Assembly: GCA_900540475.1 (NCBI GenBank) | Contig: UQGG01000011.1 | Coordinates: forward strand, 1 to 64,000 | Direction of reading: 5' to 3' | From: an uncultured Robinsoniella sp. | GTDB lineage: Bacteria > Bacillota > Clostridia > Lachnospirales > Lachnospiraceae | Length of the DNA: 64,000 nt | Shown: piece by piece, positions 1 to 9,115 of the stretch | Layout: every line of letters starts with the position of its first letter | How positions within the stretch are numbered: the stretch's first letter is position 1 | Position numbers and translations under genes: made by a program | Notes under the pieces: model-generated | Databases searched by the model: none | Told to the model about the DNA's origin: nothing | What the model saw: only the letters and a program-made list of their open reading frames with translations

Positions 1-152
1 ATTTCGCAGCTCACTGCCCGCTTAGTATCCGATGGGAGCCAGTCGAATACTATCCGCCAAAAAACACTCCGAAAAGGTAAGTAAATACTCAGCTCTGCTC
101 TACGCTTCCTCCGCCCATACCAGTTTCCCACGCCCATCTTTCCGAGTTTCAG

Positions 153-427
153 TTTATCGTTACAAAGCTGGTTTTCTCAGCATTTTGGAACCCCAGGGTT
201 GTGGCTGGCTGTTCTTTATTGGATACAGCGCAGTATATTTTGGGCTGTTTATGCGTAAAAGAAGATGAAAGTTTACTCTTTAGTTCTGGAATGAAATCAC
301 AGAATGAAAAACAAATCACAGTCACAAGATCAGTTGCTTTATATCAGTAGCTTTACGCCAATCACGTTCAGCATGCCACAACCCCAGGGTCCCATCATGC
401 TGAGAAAACCAGCTTTGTATCAATAAA
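153..427. repeat. 275-bp element bounded by 53-nt imperfect inverted repeats
   Basis: The arm at 153-205 and the reverse complement of 375-427 match over 53 nt with about eight mismatches; the core ACAAAGCTGGTTTTCTCAGC is identical in both. Each arm also holds a small quasi-palindrome (CCCCAGGG in one, CCCTGGGG when the other is flipped). About 169 bp separate the arms and contain no convincing gene. The shape suits a miniature non-autonomous inverted-repeat element or a long structured RNA. I see no clear target-site duplication, so mobility is inferred. Confidence 0.6.
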
Positions 428-515
428 CTATATCCCGCCCCCTTCTCTTTCCGTACACTACCTATCATTTACAAAGCGTCCCTTCCTCAGCTAAACCCCA
501 ATTTCGGGGCTTGGA

Positions 516-784
516 ACTGTTCTTTCTTTGGCAGTACTGTTTTTCTTTTTCCTGGTAGGGGCTACTATATTTGGCGTAAAACTGGCGCAGCTGTTTGTTG
601 CGGAAGGAATCGGTACGGCAACTGAGGCAAGTATTGAGCGTTCTGCGCACCGTTTATTGCGGGATACATGGGGGATACACCTGCGGCGGTAATGAGAAAT
701 GCAGGCTGGATGTATGCGGTTATGGCGGCGGTTATCGTTGTGGTTCTGGTCTTAGCGGCAGGTAGAAAGAAATCAGTTTTATAA
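516..784 (+). pseudogene. Remnant of a membrane transporter C-terminus
   Basis: Two overlapping frames join to give a hydrophobic, transporter-like tail. The first runs from about 516 to 672 and reads a membrane segment (LAVLFFFLVGATIFGVKLAQ). The second runs from about 662 to 784 and reads a tail with GYMGDTPAAVMRNAGW, then a Val/Ala-rich helix, then RKKSVL and a stop. No start codon or upstream two thirds is present. The mixed Gly/Ala/Val helices and basic end resemble a sugar-permease end (MFS or GPH type), but the family is a guess. It sits directly before a broken glycosidase gene, so both may be decayed parts of one old sugar operon. Confidence 0.35.
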
Positions 785-827
785 ATAAAAGATGTAACAC
801 GGGATACTATACAATGGAGGAGAAGAT

Positions 828-1914
828 ATGTTTCAGATTGAAAATAACAGGATTTTTAAGGATAGCGCACCATTTTTTTACCTTGCGGATACATGCTGGA
901 GCGCATTTACCAATATCAGCATAAAGGATTGGCGCTATTGCCGGTATGAACAGGGATTCAACTGTATCCAGATTAACATACTAAAGCAGTGGGATTCCAG
1001 TGGTGATGATTTGAACCTCTATCCGTTCCCCATTTCTAAGGATGGAGAAGAACGGGGAGCAAAATTTAAATTTGACTATTCCAGGATAAATGAAAGTTAC
1101 TTTGATACTGCTGAAGAAAAACTGAAGGTGCTTCAGGAGTATGGCATGACACCTGTTCTTGAGTGGTGATACAGATTTCCCACAGCCGGAGACATTCCGG
1201 TATTATAAAAAAGTTTTTGAAACCGCAAAGAAAACTGATCCGAATGCTTTATATACATTCCATATATGCGGTGAGAGCAGGGATATTCCCTCAGAGTTGG
1301 AGGAAATGGCTGATTTCTTCACGTACCAGTCGGGACATTTCCGCAAGGGACAGCATTTTGCATATGATATACCGGCAGCAATGCTGGCAGAGGGGTACGG
1401 GAAACCCATGATTAACACGGAACCGTGCTATGTACAAATTGCATCACCCGGACAGATACGATTTACCCGCCGGGAAGTAAGGATGGCTGCATGGCAGTCC
1501 GTGTTGTCTGGTGCAGGAGCAGGAGTTTCCTATGGTGCCCACGGAATCTGGAGCTGGCATCATAACGGGGAGAGTTTTGATTCCTTTATCCGCAAGGGTG
1601 CCGGATTTGCTCTTCCATTTGACTGGCATGAAGCATTGCAATTTGAAGGAGCAAATGATATGCATTTTTTGAAAGAGACATTCGAAAAACTGTTCCCGGA
1701 CGGATGTACAGCAGATTTGGAATTACTTCATAATATGCCTGAAATCCGCTGTGCACATGATGATGAAAAATATGTTATTTATCTTCCCACGAATATAGAG
1801 CTGGATGTTTCCCCACTTGGGCTCAGCCGTGAAAATTCCAGTCCCAGAATTATTGATCTTCAAAACAAAGAGGAATATCAGGCGGTTTGGAAACAAGATG
1901 GAAAACAACTGTAA
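828..1914 (+). pseudogene. DUF4038/apiosidase-like glycoside hydrolase, internally deleted and frameshifted
   Basis: The N-terminal piece (828-1169) has a good start (GGAGGAGA upstream of ATG) and reads the DUF4038 opening, including FFYLADTCWSAF and a GMTPVLEW end. The second piece, in another frame from about 1159 to 1914, starts at SGDTDF and carries the rest of the TIM barrel (TFHICGES, YQSGHF, NTEPCY, GAHGIWSW). DUF4038 enzymes are usually about 420-480 residues. Here the segment between the GMTP strand and the SGDTDF strand, roughly 40-50 residues, is missing and the junction shifts frame. The family includes GH140-like apiosidases and is often found with plant-glycan genes. The product is probably inactive, because the lost segment forms part of the barrel. 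An assembly error would not easily remove that much sequence, so a genuine deletion is likely. Confidence 0.75.
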
Positions 1915-2080
1915 CTTACGCCATGTTATGAAGATATGCTCATTATTTTAAGAAAAAGCAATTCGGGCAGAACGTGTATAGGTAAAATTCATTGATATGT
2001 CTGATGATTGTCATTGCGATTGATGCAGTAAAATGTAACAGAGTAATCGTAAAAATTCATGAAACGTGTTTTGGCTATCG

Positions 2081-2131
2081 AAAATATCTTCCTGATTCAG
2101 AAGAAATGTATCTGAATCAGGAAGATATTTT
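2081..2131. terminator. Perfect 20-bp stem-loop after the broken glycosidase
   Basis: AAAATATCTTCCTGATTCAG at 2081-2100 is followed by an 11-nt loop and its exact reverse complement at 2112-2131. The stem ends in an A/T-rich stretch, so it may terminate transcription on either strand. It lies about 170 bp past the pseudogene stop. The rest of the 1915-2311 gap shows no gene; tandem ATTCTAAA motifs at 2261 and 2273 may belong to the next promoter. Confidence 0.55.
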
Positions 2132-2311
2132 AGTTATAAGTATCAGAGTTTTTCAATGGCAGATCTGATTTTTGAGTAATTTCTGTTTTTTCAATTATCA
2201 ATTCCGATTTTCTATCTACATCATCAAGAATACAGGCAAAAAACTTTGAAATAGTCATAAATTCTAAAGATTATTCTAAAACATAAAAAATATCCACAAA
2301 TAGTAATAAAC

Positions 2312-2357
2312 AAACCTAAAATTGTCCTATAATCTTTGTAAAATTCCATGCTAAAAT
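2312..2357 (+). promoter_or_regulatory. Shared regulon promoter, copy 1
   Basis: Two half-sites, AAACCTAAA at 2312 and TGTCCTATA at 2323, are direct repeats 11 bp apart. The proximal one starts exactly 29 bp before a -10 hexamer TAAAAT at 2352-2357. The same arrangement precedes the genes at 29527, 33595 and 37819. The -35 region is poor, so activator dependence is likely (inference). Confidence 0.6.
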
Positions 2358-2548
2358 ATTAACAGAATAACGGCAAATAAGTCCAAAGCAGGAGAAGTTT
2401 GCGGTAATGCTGTCAGGCAGTATGCCGGTCGTGGTGGTGTAGAAGGAAAAAGACGATTTCTGGAATAGGGAGAATATTGGTAATCTAAACGGAAGGAAGC
2501 CATGGTCAGAAGAACGATGAGAACGGTGGTAATGAAGGGAGAAAAGAA

Positions 2549-5500
2549 TTGAATTCAAAAAAAATTTGTTTGTTTTTATTAAGTTTGGCAATATCCGCTT
2601 CAAGCATTTCTTTAGAAAATGTTGCTGCAAAAGAAAAAGAAGATAAGATTTCCGGATATGATATTTATGTTGCGGTAAATGGAAGCAATACTGACGGAGA
2701 TGGATCAGAAACAAAACCATATGCAACCCTTGATAAGGCAAGAGAGGCGGCAAGGGAGCTGAGCTCAGACACTCACAATGTCAGAGTTAGTATTGGAGAA
2801 GGAAAGTACTTTGTAGGGGAACCGATTGTATTTGATGCGAAAGACAGTAATGTAACATATGTAGGTGATCATGCAGTCCTGACAGGTGCTAAGACATTAA
2901 CAGATCTAACATGGGAAAATTATAGTGATAGTATCAAAGTGGCTTCGGTGGAATCAGGACAGGAAATCGATCAGCTATTTATAGACGGAGAACAGCAAAT
3001 TCTGTCGAGATATCCCAATTATGATCCTGAACAGGTGCTCCAGGGATCTGCTACGTTGGAAGAAGTCAAAGCCCGCAGTAAAAACTGGAGTGATCCCGCA
3101 GGAGGTTATATCCGATCGCTTCACCAGAAGAAGTGGGGAGGGAACTCCTATAAAATAAAGGGAAAAGATAATTCATCACTCGGACTAACTTATGAGTGGG
3201 TCGGAGATAATAACCGGGGTTCAGAAATGCTTTCATCCACCATCATGGTTGAAAATATTTTTGAAGAATTGGATAGTCCTGGGGAATGGTACTATGATTA
3301 TGCGAAAAAAAAATTATATGTTTATCCCCGGGAAGGGACAGACCTGGAAAACTCTGTGGTCGAAGGAGCAGTCACGGAAGAAATTCTTCATGTTGAGGGA
3401 GTAGAAGATGGTGAGCAGGTAAGAAACCTCACATTCGACGGCATTACACTTGAGAATACAAAAAGAACAATGTTTACGGGAACGTATGTGCCATTGATGC
3501 GCAGTGACTGGTGTGTAGTACGTTCAGGTGCTCTGTTCATTCAGAATGCAGAGGATGTCACATTTAAAAACGGTATGATACGCAATATCGGTGGTAACGG
3601 GGTTTTTCTTTCAGGACATTCCAAAAATGTTCTTATTGATAATAATGAGATCATCAATATTGGCTCTTCAGGTGTGCAGGTCGTTGGATTTCCAGATTCC
3701 TGCCGAGAACCATCATTTTGGGAATATACAAACCCTCTGAGACCAGAAGTAGAGAACGCTTATGTCCATAAAACGACTATAGAAGACACAACTAAAGGGC
3801 CGGCGAAAGAACATTATCCACGAGAAGCTGTGATTTCAAACAACCATATTCAGAATGTGGGTATCTGGGAAAAGCAGTCGAGTCAGGTAGCGCTGTCTGT
3901 AGCATATAAGATCCAGATACTCCACAATACCCTGCATGATGGACCGAGAGCAGGGATCAACATCGGTGATGGGACTTTTGGAGGACACGAACTGGCATAT
4001 AATGATATCTTTGATGTACAGAAGGAAACAGATGATCACGGAATGTTCAATTCATGGGGAAGAGACAGATTCTGGTCTTTAGGTGGGTATGATACACAGG
4101 GATGGAATGGCGCAGCGAAAGAACCATACAGTCTACTGGACGTGATAGAGCCAATTGAGATTCATGACAACAGAATGCATTTTGGCGGAAGACTTGACGG
4201 CGGTTCGACATTTGGAATCGATTTGGATGACGGATCTACGAATTATAAGATATATAATAATCTCTGCCTGAATATGGGGATCAAGTTACGAGAAGGATTC
4301 CACAGGGAGGTTTATAATAATATTCTCGTAAATGGACAGATTAATTTGCACTGCACTTATGAAGACTCTTATGATGTGATTGAACGAAACATCGTTGTCA
4401 AGGGCAATCCATATTCACTCGCAACGACAGATGAATATCGTTTTAGAGTAAGTGAAGACAGAATAGATAATAACTGGTTCTATGATCCGGGAATGACAGC
4501 ATCATACCCTGATTTTTGGACAAATTTGGGCTATGATGTAAATTCAGTGAATGCGAATCCCCTGTTTAAAGACACATCATCAAATGACTATACAGTAATG
4601 AATACAGAAAGCATGGGGAAAGTCAACTTCAAAAATTTCCCGATGAATCAGTTTGGAAAACCGGGCTGTGAATATAAGGCTCCTGTTTATGAAAAAACAG
4701 AAGCAGATGGGAATCAAGATATGTTAGAGCGCGAAGATTGGCTCGGCGCGACTATTAGCATTGTTGATGATGCAATTATGTCATCTACAGGAGCAGGTGG
4801 AGTGGATGGAGTATACATGGAAAAAGTGTTGCAGGATTCACAAGCAGCCATTTATGGATTTAAGGCAGGAGATGTGCTAAAGAGCTTGAATGGAGAAACA
4901 ATAGGGGAAAAGTCTTCATTTGTTTCAAAATATAATGAGATCGAAGAAGGAAACATTGTAAATATCAAATTGGTGAGGAATCAGCTGACGGTAAGCTTAA
5001 ACTTTATGAAGACAGGAAGTGAAAAAATCATCGATGACCAGGATTCTGTTATAAAATACAGTGGGGGTACATGGGAAGAATCTACGCCAGACAATAATGC
5101 ATCAAATGCATTAAATTGTATAGACAAGACTCTGACTGCCATGAATGTAGGGTTTGCAGAAGATGTTGATGATATCAGTGTGGAAGTCCCATTTTACGGA
5201 ACACAGATTAAACTTTTCAGCCGAATGGAGAGTAATTTGGGTGAATACAAAATTGTGATCGTAGATGAGACTGGTGAGCAGGTTCAGGAATCCACATGCA
5301 GCGCATACATAGAGGGAAAGAAGGATGCGCAGTTAATTTTTAATTCTAATGTTTTTCCTCAGGGCGATTATACACTTCGTCTAACTCGCATAAGTGGAGA
5401 TTATGTGATCATTGATGCATTTAAGGTATTCACTAAGGCAGAAGGTGAGATTAATGATGTTGTCACAGAACCGATTACTGTTACGGATAACAATGTGAGG

Positions 5501-8263
5501 GTTACAGAGCTGACATCCGGGAAAGAGCTTAAGATAGAAGTTCCACTGAAGAGCAATCAGGCAGAGCCTATAGATATTACAGCGGCTGTTTTGATAAGCG
5601 GAAATGAAGGTGTACTCCAACTGGAAATGCTGACTAAAGAAGATATAACGTTAGCATCAGGGAACGGTGAGAATGTGCAGCTTAGTATTAAAACACCGGA
5701 AAACAGTGAGAGCAAAAGGCTTGAGGTTTATGTTTACGGAAAAGAAAGCGGACAACCGTATGCCTACCCATATTTGATAAATGGTAAGAATATCGTACAG
5801 AAAGAAGTTACAATCCTGGATGAATCGAACAATGGAGTTATTTATACCTACACAAGTGAAGACCGTCTTCTGACGATAGCAGCAGGAGGATTTACTTCAG
5901 GAGAACAGGTATTGTTACAGATTAGTAACGAAAACGGAGATATGATCGGGCTCAGACAAGTAAAGGTAGAAGAAAATGGTCAGGCAAAAGCAGCATTTAT
6001 TCTTTCAGAGCATAATATCGGACAGCTATCATTAAAGATGAAAGATGAAAAAGGCCTGGAAAAAACAGAAACTGTTGAAATTAGTGAAGGTGTAGATATC
6101 TTGGATAAGTCAGCATTAGGGACAGCGGTTAAGGTTGCATCAGATATCGTAAATGATGAGGAAATCGCTGCTAAATATACGAAGGATTCATGGATGGAGT
6201 TTTACAATTCATATTATCGTGCAATGGAGAAACTGGAAAGTGATACAGGCAGCCAAAGCAAGATTATCCAGGCAACAAATGAGCTCTTGGAGGCACATGA
6301 AAGTCTGCAGCTTATGGAAGAGACAGGAGAATATGTCCCATCTCAGGCAAACAGGGGAGAAAAATGGCAAGTATACGATCACGAAGGTGTAAAAGATAGT
6401 GGAGATTTTGATTCGGGAAAAGGCGATTGGATGGTGAGGAAGGATCATATCGATACGACTGTGAAGGGAGCATACGTTGAGTTTAAGGGCAATTTCACAT
6501 CGTTTTCGATAGAAGGGGCGAACAAAGAAGATTCAGCTGATTTTAGGGTCATTATCAAGGATGAGATAACAGGTGAAGAAAGGGAAGAAGAAGTTATACT
6601 TTCGAGAAATGGATTTCATGAAGAGATTTATGCAGTGGAAGGAATGAATAATAATGCGAAGAGTATCAGCGTATATCATAATGGACAAGGTCAGGATAAA
6701 TCCTATTTGGAGCTGTGGAAAGTGACCTATACGGAATTAGCAGATGCTTCACAGCAAGTTTCTGAATTAACAGGTATTGAGATAACAAAACTCCCGAATA
6801 TAATTGAATATCGGCCGGGATATGAGGGAGAGATATCTCTGTTAGGCGGAGAACTCACAGAGACCTACAGCGATGGTAGTACAAATGTCATCCCGATGAA
6901 CAGCAGTATGTATGAGAGTGGATTTGATATAGTCGAAGTGGGTCTTAAAGAAATCTTCATAAGAAATAATGGACAGCAGGCATCATTTACAATCACTGTA
7001 AAGCAGGAGGGGAAATATTTCCTTTCAGTAGTTAATGGAATCGGCAGCGGTGAATATGAGGCAGGGACAGAAGTTGAGATTTCGGCAGAGGATACACTTG
7101 ATGGGAAAAAATTTGCAGGTTGGATGAGCAGCGATGGTGGAAGTTTTGAAAATGCTCAGGATAATGTAACTTTGTTTATTATGCCGGCAAATAACACTGT
7201 TGTTACGGCACAGTATGGTGAAGATGGGGGCATCCGAAAAAGCCTGGAACTGGTTGTTGCCATGGCAGAGAAGATGGAAGCACAACAAATAGAAAATAAT
7301 TGCTACACTGCAGAAACGTGGCAGGCAGTTCAGGAAGCTCTTGATAATGCAAGGGCCCTGCTGGAAAAACCTGATGCGAGCCAGAATGAAATTGACAATG
7401 CATTCCTGGAGTTGATTACTGCATGCAACCTGTTGGAGAATGGTGTGCAGAAGATAGGACTGAAAGCAGCAATAGAAGGCGTAGAAATGATTCTGGCTGA
7501 CGAAGATGCAATAAGAGAATATACTTCGGAAAGCGTGGAAGCTGTGAGGACTGCACTGGCAGAGGCACAGCGTGTATATCAGGAATCCAGTGCAGACCAG
7601 GAGACTGTGAACAGTGCGTCAAGAAAGCTCATGGACGTAGTGACTAGCATGTTGTTGAAAGAAGAGAACACCCGTCTGAGAATTCTGATCAGGAAAGCAG
7701 CGGAGCTGCTTAAGAACGAAGATCAGTATACGTCTTCAAGTATTGAAAAGCTGAAATCTGTTATCGAGGCTGCGAAGAAGGTAGATGCAGACAGCCAGGC
7801 TGCAGATAAGGAAATTAGTGAAGCTTACAATTCTCTGGCTGAAGCTATGGCATCACTTGTGCGGAAAGCGAATAAAGAGGAGTTAAGAAATGCATTGGAA
7901 AAATCAGGTGAAATTCTGAACGAATCAGATAAATATCTGGAAGAAAGTATTGCGGGACTCCAGGCGGCAGCAGATGAATCACAGGGTGTATATGATAGGG
8001 AAGATGCAGATGCCGACACAGTAGGAGAAACATTGAAGATGTTAGTCAACGAGATCTTGAAAGCCCGCCTAATGGGGGATGTGAATCTAGATGGAACAGT
8101 GGATACGGAGGATTCAGCAGAAGTGCTGATATATGCGGCTGAACTTAACGTTCTGACAGAAGAACAGGGAAAGGTGGCAGATGTGAACTGTGACGGATCT
8201 TCAGATAGTGATGATGCGGCTCTGATTCTTCAGTATGCTTCAGAAAAAATAGCGAAATTTTAA
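2549..8263 (+). CDS. Giant secreted beta-helix enzyme with PDZ, FIVAR repeats and dockerin
   Basis: The 1904-residue protein starts at a TTG with AGGGAG about 8 nt upstream; no upstream ATG is in frame. A signal peptide covers about residues 1-27. Residues about 35-720 form a right-handed parallel beta-helix: it opens with YVAVNGSNTDGDG, contains many N-x-x-x-N-N turns, and carries DDHGMFNSWGRDRFW and FGIDLDDGS, whose acidic residues could be catalytic. This fold and opening occur in GH120, GH136 and GH141 glycosidases; I cannot choose between them. A PDZ-like module follows (about 743-821), then a galactose-binding-like beta sandwich, Ig-like and InlB-type modules (about 1400-1552), about four FIVAR repeats (1562-1840) and a two-loop dockerin (1842-1904; GDVNLDGTVDTED, ADVNCDGSSDSDD). 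It should act outside the cell, docked to a cohesin. It is monocistronic, behind the shared promoter. Confidence 0.8.
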   Translation: MNSKKICLFLLSLAISASSISLENVAAKEKEDKISGYDIYVAVNGSNTDGDGSETKPYATLDKAREAARELSSDTHNVRVSIGEGKYFVGEPIVFDAKDSNVTYVGDHAVLTGAKTLTDLTWENYSDSIKVASVESGQEIDQLFIDGEQQILSRYPNYDPEQVLQGSATLEEVKARSKNWSDPAGGYIRSLHQKKWGGNSYKIKGKDNSSLGLTYEWVGDNNRGSEMLSSTIMVENIFEELDSPGEWYYDYAKKKLYVYPREGTDLENSVVEGAVTEEILHVEGVEDGEQVRNLTFDGITLENTKRTMFTGTYVPLMRSDWCVVRSGALFIQNAEDVTFKNGMIRNIGGNGVFLSGHSKNVLIDNNEIINIGSSGVQVVGFPDSCREPSFWEYTNPLRPEVENAYVHKTTIEDTTKGPAKEHYPREAVISNNHIQNVGIWEKQSSQVALSVAYKIQILHNTLHDGPRAGINIGDGTFGGHELAYNDIFDVQKETDDHGMFNSWGRDRFWSLGGYDTQGWNGAAKEPYSLLDVIEPIEIHDNRMHFGGRLDGGSTFGIDLDDGSTNYKIYNNLCLNMGIKLREGFHREVYNNILVNGQINLHCTYEDSYDVIERNIVVKGNPYSLATTDEYRFRVSEDRIDNNWFYDPGMTASYPDFWTNLGYDVNSVNANPLFKDTSSNDYTVMNTESMGKVNFKNFPMNQFGKPGCEYKAPVYEKTEADGNQDMLEREDWLGATISIVDDAIMSSTGAGGVDGVYMEKVLQDSQAAIYGFKAGDVLKSLNGETIGEKSSFVSKYNEIEEGNIVNIKLVRNQLTVSLNFMKTGSEKIIDDQDSVIKYSGGTWEESTPDNNASNALNCIDKTLTAMNVGFAEDVDDISVEVPFYGTQIKLFSRMESNLGEYKIVIVDETGEQVQESTCSAYIEGKKDAQLIFNSNVFPQGDYTLRLTRISGDYVIIDAFKVFTKAEGEINDVVTEPITVTDNNVRVTELTSGKELKIEVPLKSNQAEPIDITAAVLISGNEGVLQLEMLTKEDITLASGNGENVQLSIKTPENSESKRLEVYVYGKESGQPYAYPYLINGKNIVQKEVTILDESNNGVIYTYTSEDRLLTIAAGGFTSGEQVLLQISNENGDMIGLRQVKVEENGQAKAAFILSEHNIGQLSLKMKDEKGLEKTETVEISEGVDILDKSALGTAVKVASDIVNDEEIAAKYTKDSWMEFYNSYYRAMEKLESDTGSQSKIIQATNELLEAHESLQLMEETGEYVPSQANRGEKWQVYDHEGVKDSGDFDSGKGDWMVRKDHIDTTVKGAYVEFKGNFTSFSIEGANKEDSADFRVIIKDEITGEEREEEVILSRNGFHEEIYAVEGMNNNAKSISVYHNGQGQDKSYLELWKVTYTELADASQQVSELTGIEITKLPNIIEYRPGYEGEISLLGGELTETYSDGSTNVIPMNSSMYESGFDIVEVGLKEIFIRNNGQQASFTITVKQEGKYFLSVVNGIGSGEYEAGTEVEISAEDTLDGKKFAGWMSSDGGSFENAQDNVTLFIMPANNTVVTAQYGEDGGIRKSLELVVAMAEKMEAQQIENNCYTAETWQAVQEALDNARALLEKPDASQNEIDNAFLELITACNLLENGVQKIGLKAAIEGVEMILADEDAIREYTSESVEAVRTALAEAQRVYQESSADQETVNSASRKLMDVVTSMLLKEENTRLRILIRKAAELLKNEDQYTSSSIEKLKSVIEAAKKVDADSQAADKEISEAYNSLAEAMASLVRKANKEELRNALEKSGEILNESDKYLEESIAGLQAAADESQGVYDREDADADTVGETLKMLVNEILKARLMGDVNLDGTVDTEDSAEVLIYAAELNVLTEEQGKVADVNCDGSSDSDDAALILQYASEKIAKF

Positions 8264-8344
8264 TTATACCGGGGCATGATTATTTCAATATAAATTTCTT
8301 GTGATTTTGTAATAGTCATTGATACCTAAAAGGATGCTGACCCT

Positions 8345-8373
8345 TTGACTTATAAGATAACTAATGATAATAT
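8345..8373 (+). promoter_or_regulatory. Sigma-A-type promoter of the LytTR system
   Basis: TTGACT at 8345-8350, a 17-bp spacer and TAATAT at 8368-8373 sit about 35 bp upstream of the response-regulator start. No clear terminator was found between the preceding gene and this promoter. Confidence 0.65.
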
Positions 8374-8408
8374 AAACCTAAGTTTTATTAAACGGAAAGG
8401 GGAGTATC

Positions 8409-9113
8409 ATGATTAGGATTGCATTGGTGGACGATGATGTCCGGCATCTGGAGTTAATGAAATCATATTTAAAAAAATATGGTATGCAGGAAAACATGAA
8501 TTTCTCGATCACAGAATATCGCAACGGACTGAACTTTGTAGAAGAATATGATGGAAATCTGGATGTTGTTTTTTTAGATATTGAAATGCCCCATCTGGAC
8601 GGTCTGGAGGCAGCCAGGAGAATTCGGGAAAAGGACCAGACCCTGGGGATTGTCTTTGTGACCAATATGGCGCAGTATGCCATAAAGGGTTATGAAGTGA
8701 ATGCCATTGACTTTATTGTAAAACCGGTGGAATATTATGTCTTTACGGATAAATTAAAAAAAGCACTTCGTTTTTCCATATTGAATACGGAAAAGGAACT
8801 TGTAATTGATACAGAGGAGATTGTGGTGAAGCTGCGGGTTTCACAGATCACCTATATTGAAAAAGATAAAAATTACCTGGTTTACCATACAAAAGGAGAT
8901 GCCTATCGTGTAAGAGGAACTATGATCTCCACGGAAGAAAAACTGAAGACGGAAGCATTCTCGAAATGTATCAGCGGCTGTCTGGTCAACCTGAAATATG
9001 TAACAAAGGTATCAAAAGATATGGTATGGGTCGATCAGATACAGCTCCCCTTAAGCAGACAGCGGAAAAAGGAATTTAAAGAGGACCTGATGAAATACAT
9101 AGGAGGGATGTAG
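8409..9113 (+). CDS. LytTR-family response regulator
   Basis: This 234-residue regulator has an N-terminal receiver domain (about 1-118) with acidic pocket residues in LVDDD, the phospho-acceptor Asp57 in VVFLDIEMP and the conserved Lys in FIVKPVE. A C-terminal LytTR DNA-binding domain follows (about 130-232; VKLRVSQITYIEKDKNY, then VRGTMIS and CLVNLKYV). It belongs to the AgrA/VirR/LytR group, which binds short direct repeats upstream of target promoters. The start has GGAAAGGGGAG upstream. The kinase gene begins 2 bp after its stop, so the two form one operon. The GH3 operon immediately downstream is a plausible target, but no clear AgrA-type repeat was identified there. Confidence 0.9.
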   Translation: MIRIALVDDDVRHLELMKSYLKKYGMQENMNFSITEYRNGLNFVEEYDGNLDVVFLDIEMPHLDGLEAARRIREKDQTLGIVFVTNMAQYAIKGYEVNAIDFIVKPVEYYVFTDKLKKALRFSILNTEKELVIDTEEIVVKLRVSQITYIEKDKNYLVYHTKGDAYRVRGTMISTEEKLKTEAFSKCISGCLVNLKYVTKVSKDMVWVDQIQLPLSRQRKKEFKEDLMKYIGGM

Positions 9114-9115
9114 GG

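Noticed and set aside
32..268. 78-residue reading frame at the window start
   Set aside because: It overlaps the left arm of the inverted-repeat element, has no ribosome site and no recognisable protein features.
2316..2753. 145-residue minus-strand reading frame
   Set aside because: It overlaps the promoter and signal-peptide region of the 2549 gene, has no ribosome site and looks like a translation shadow.
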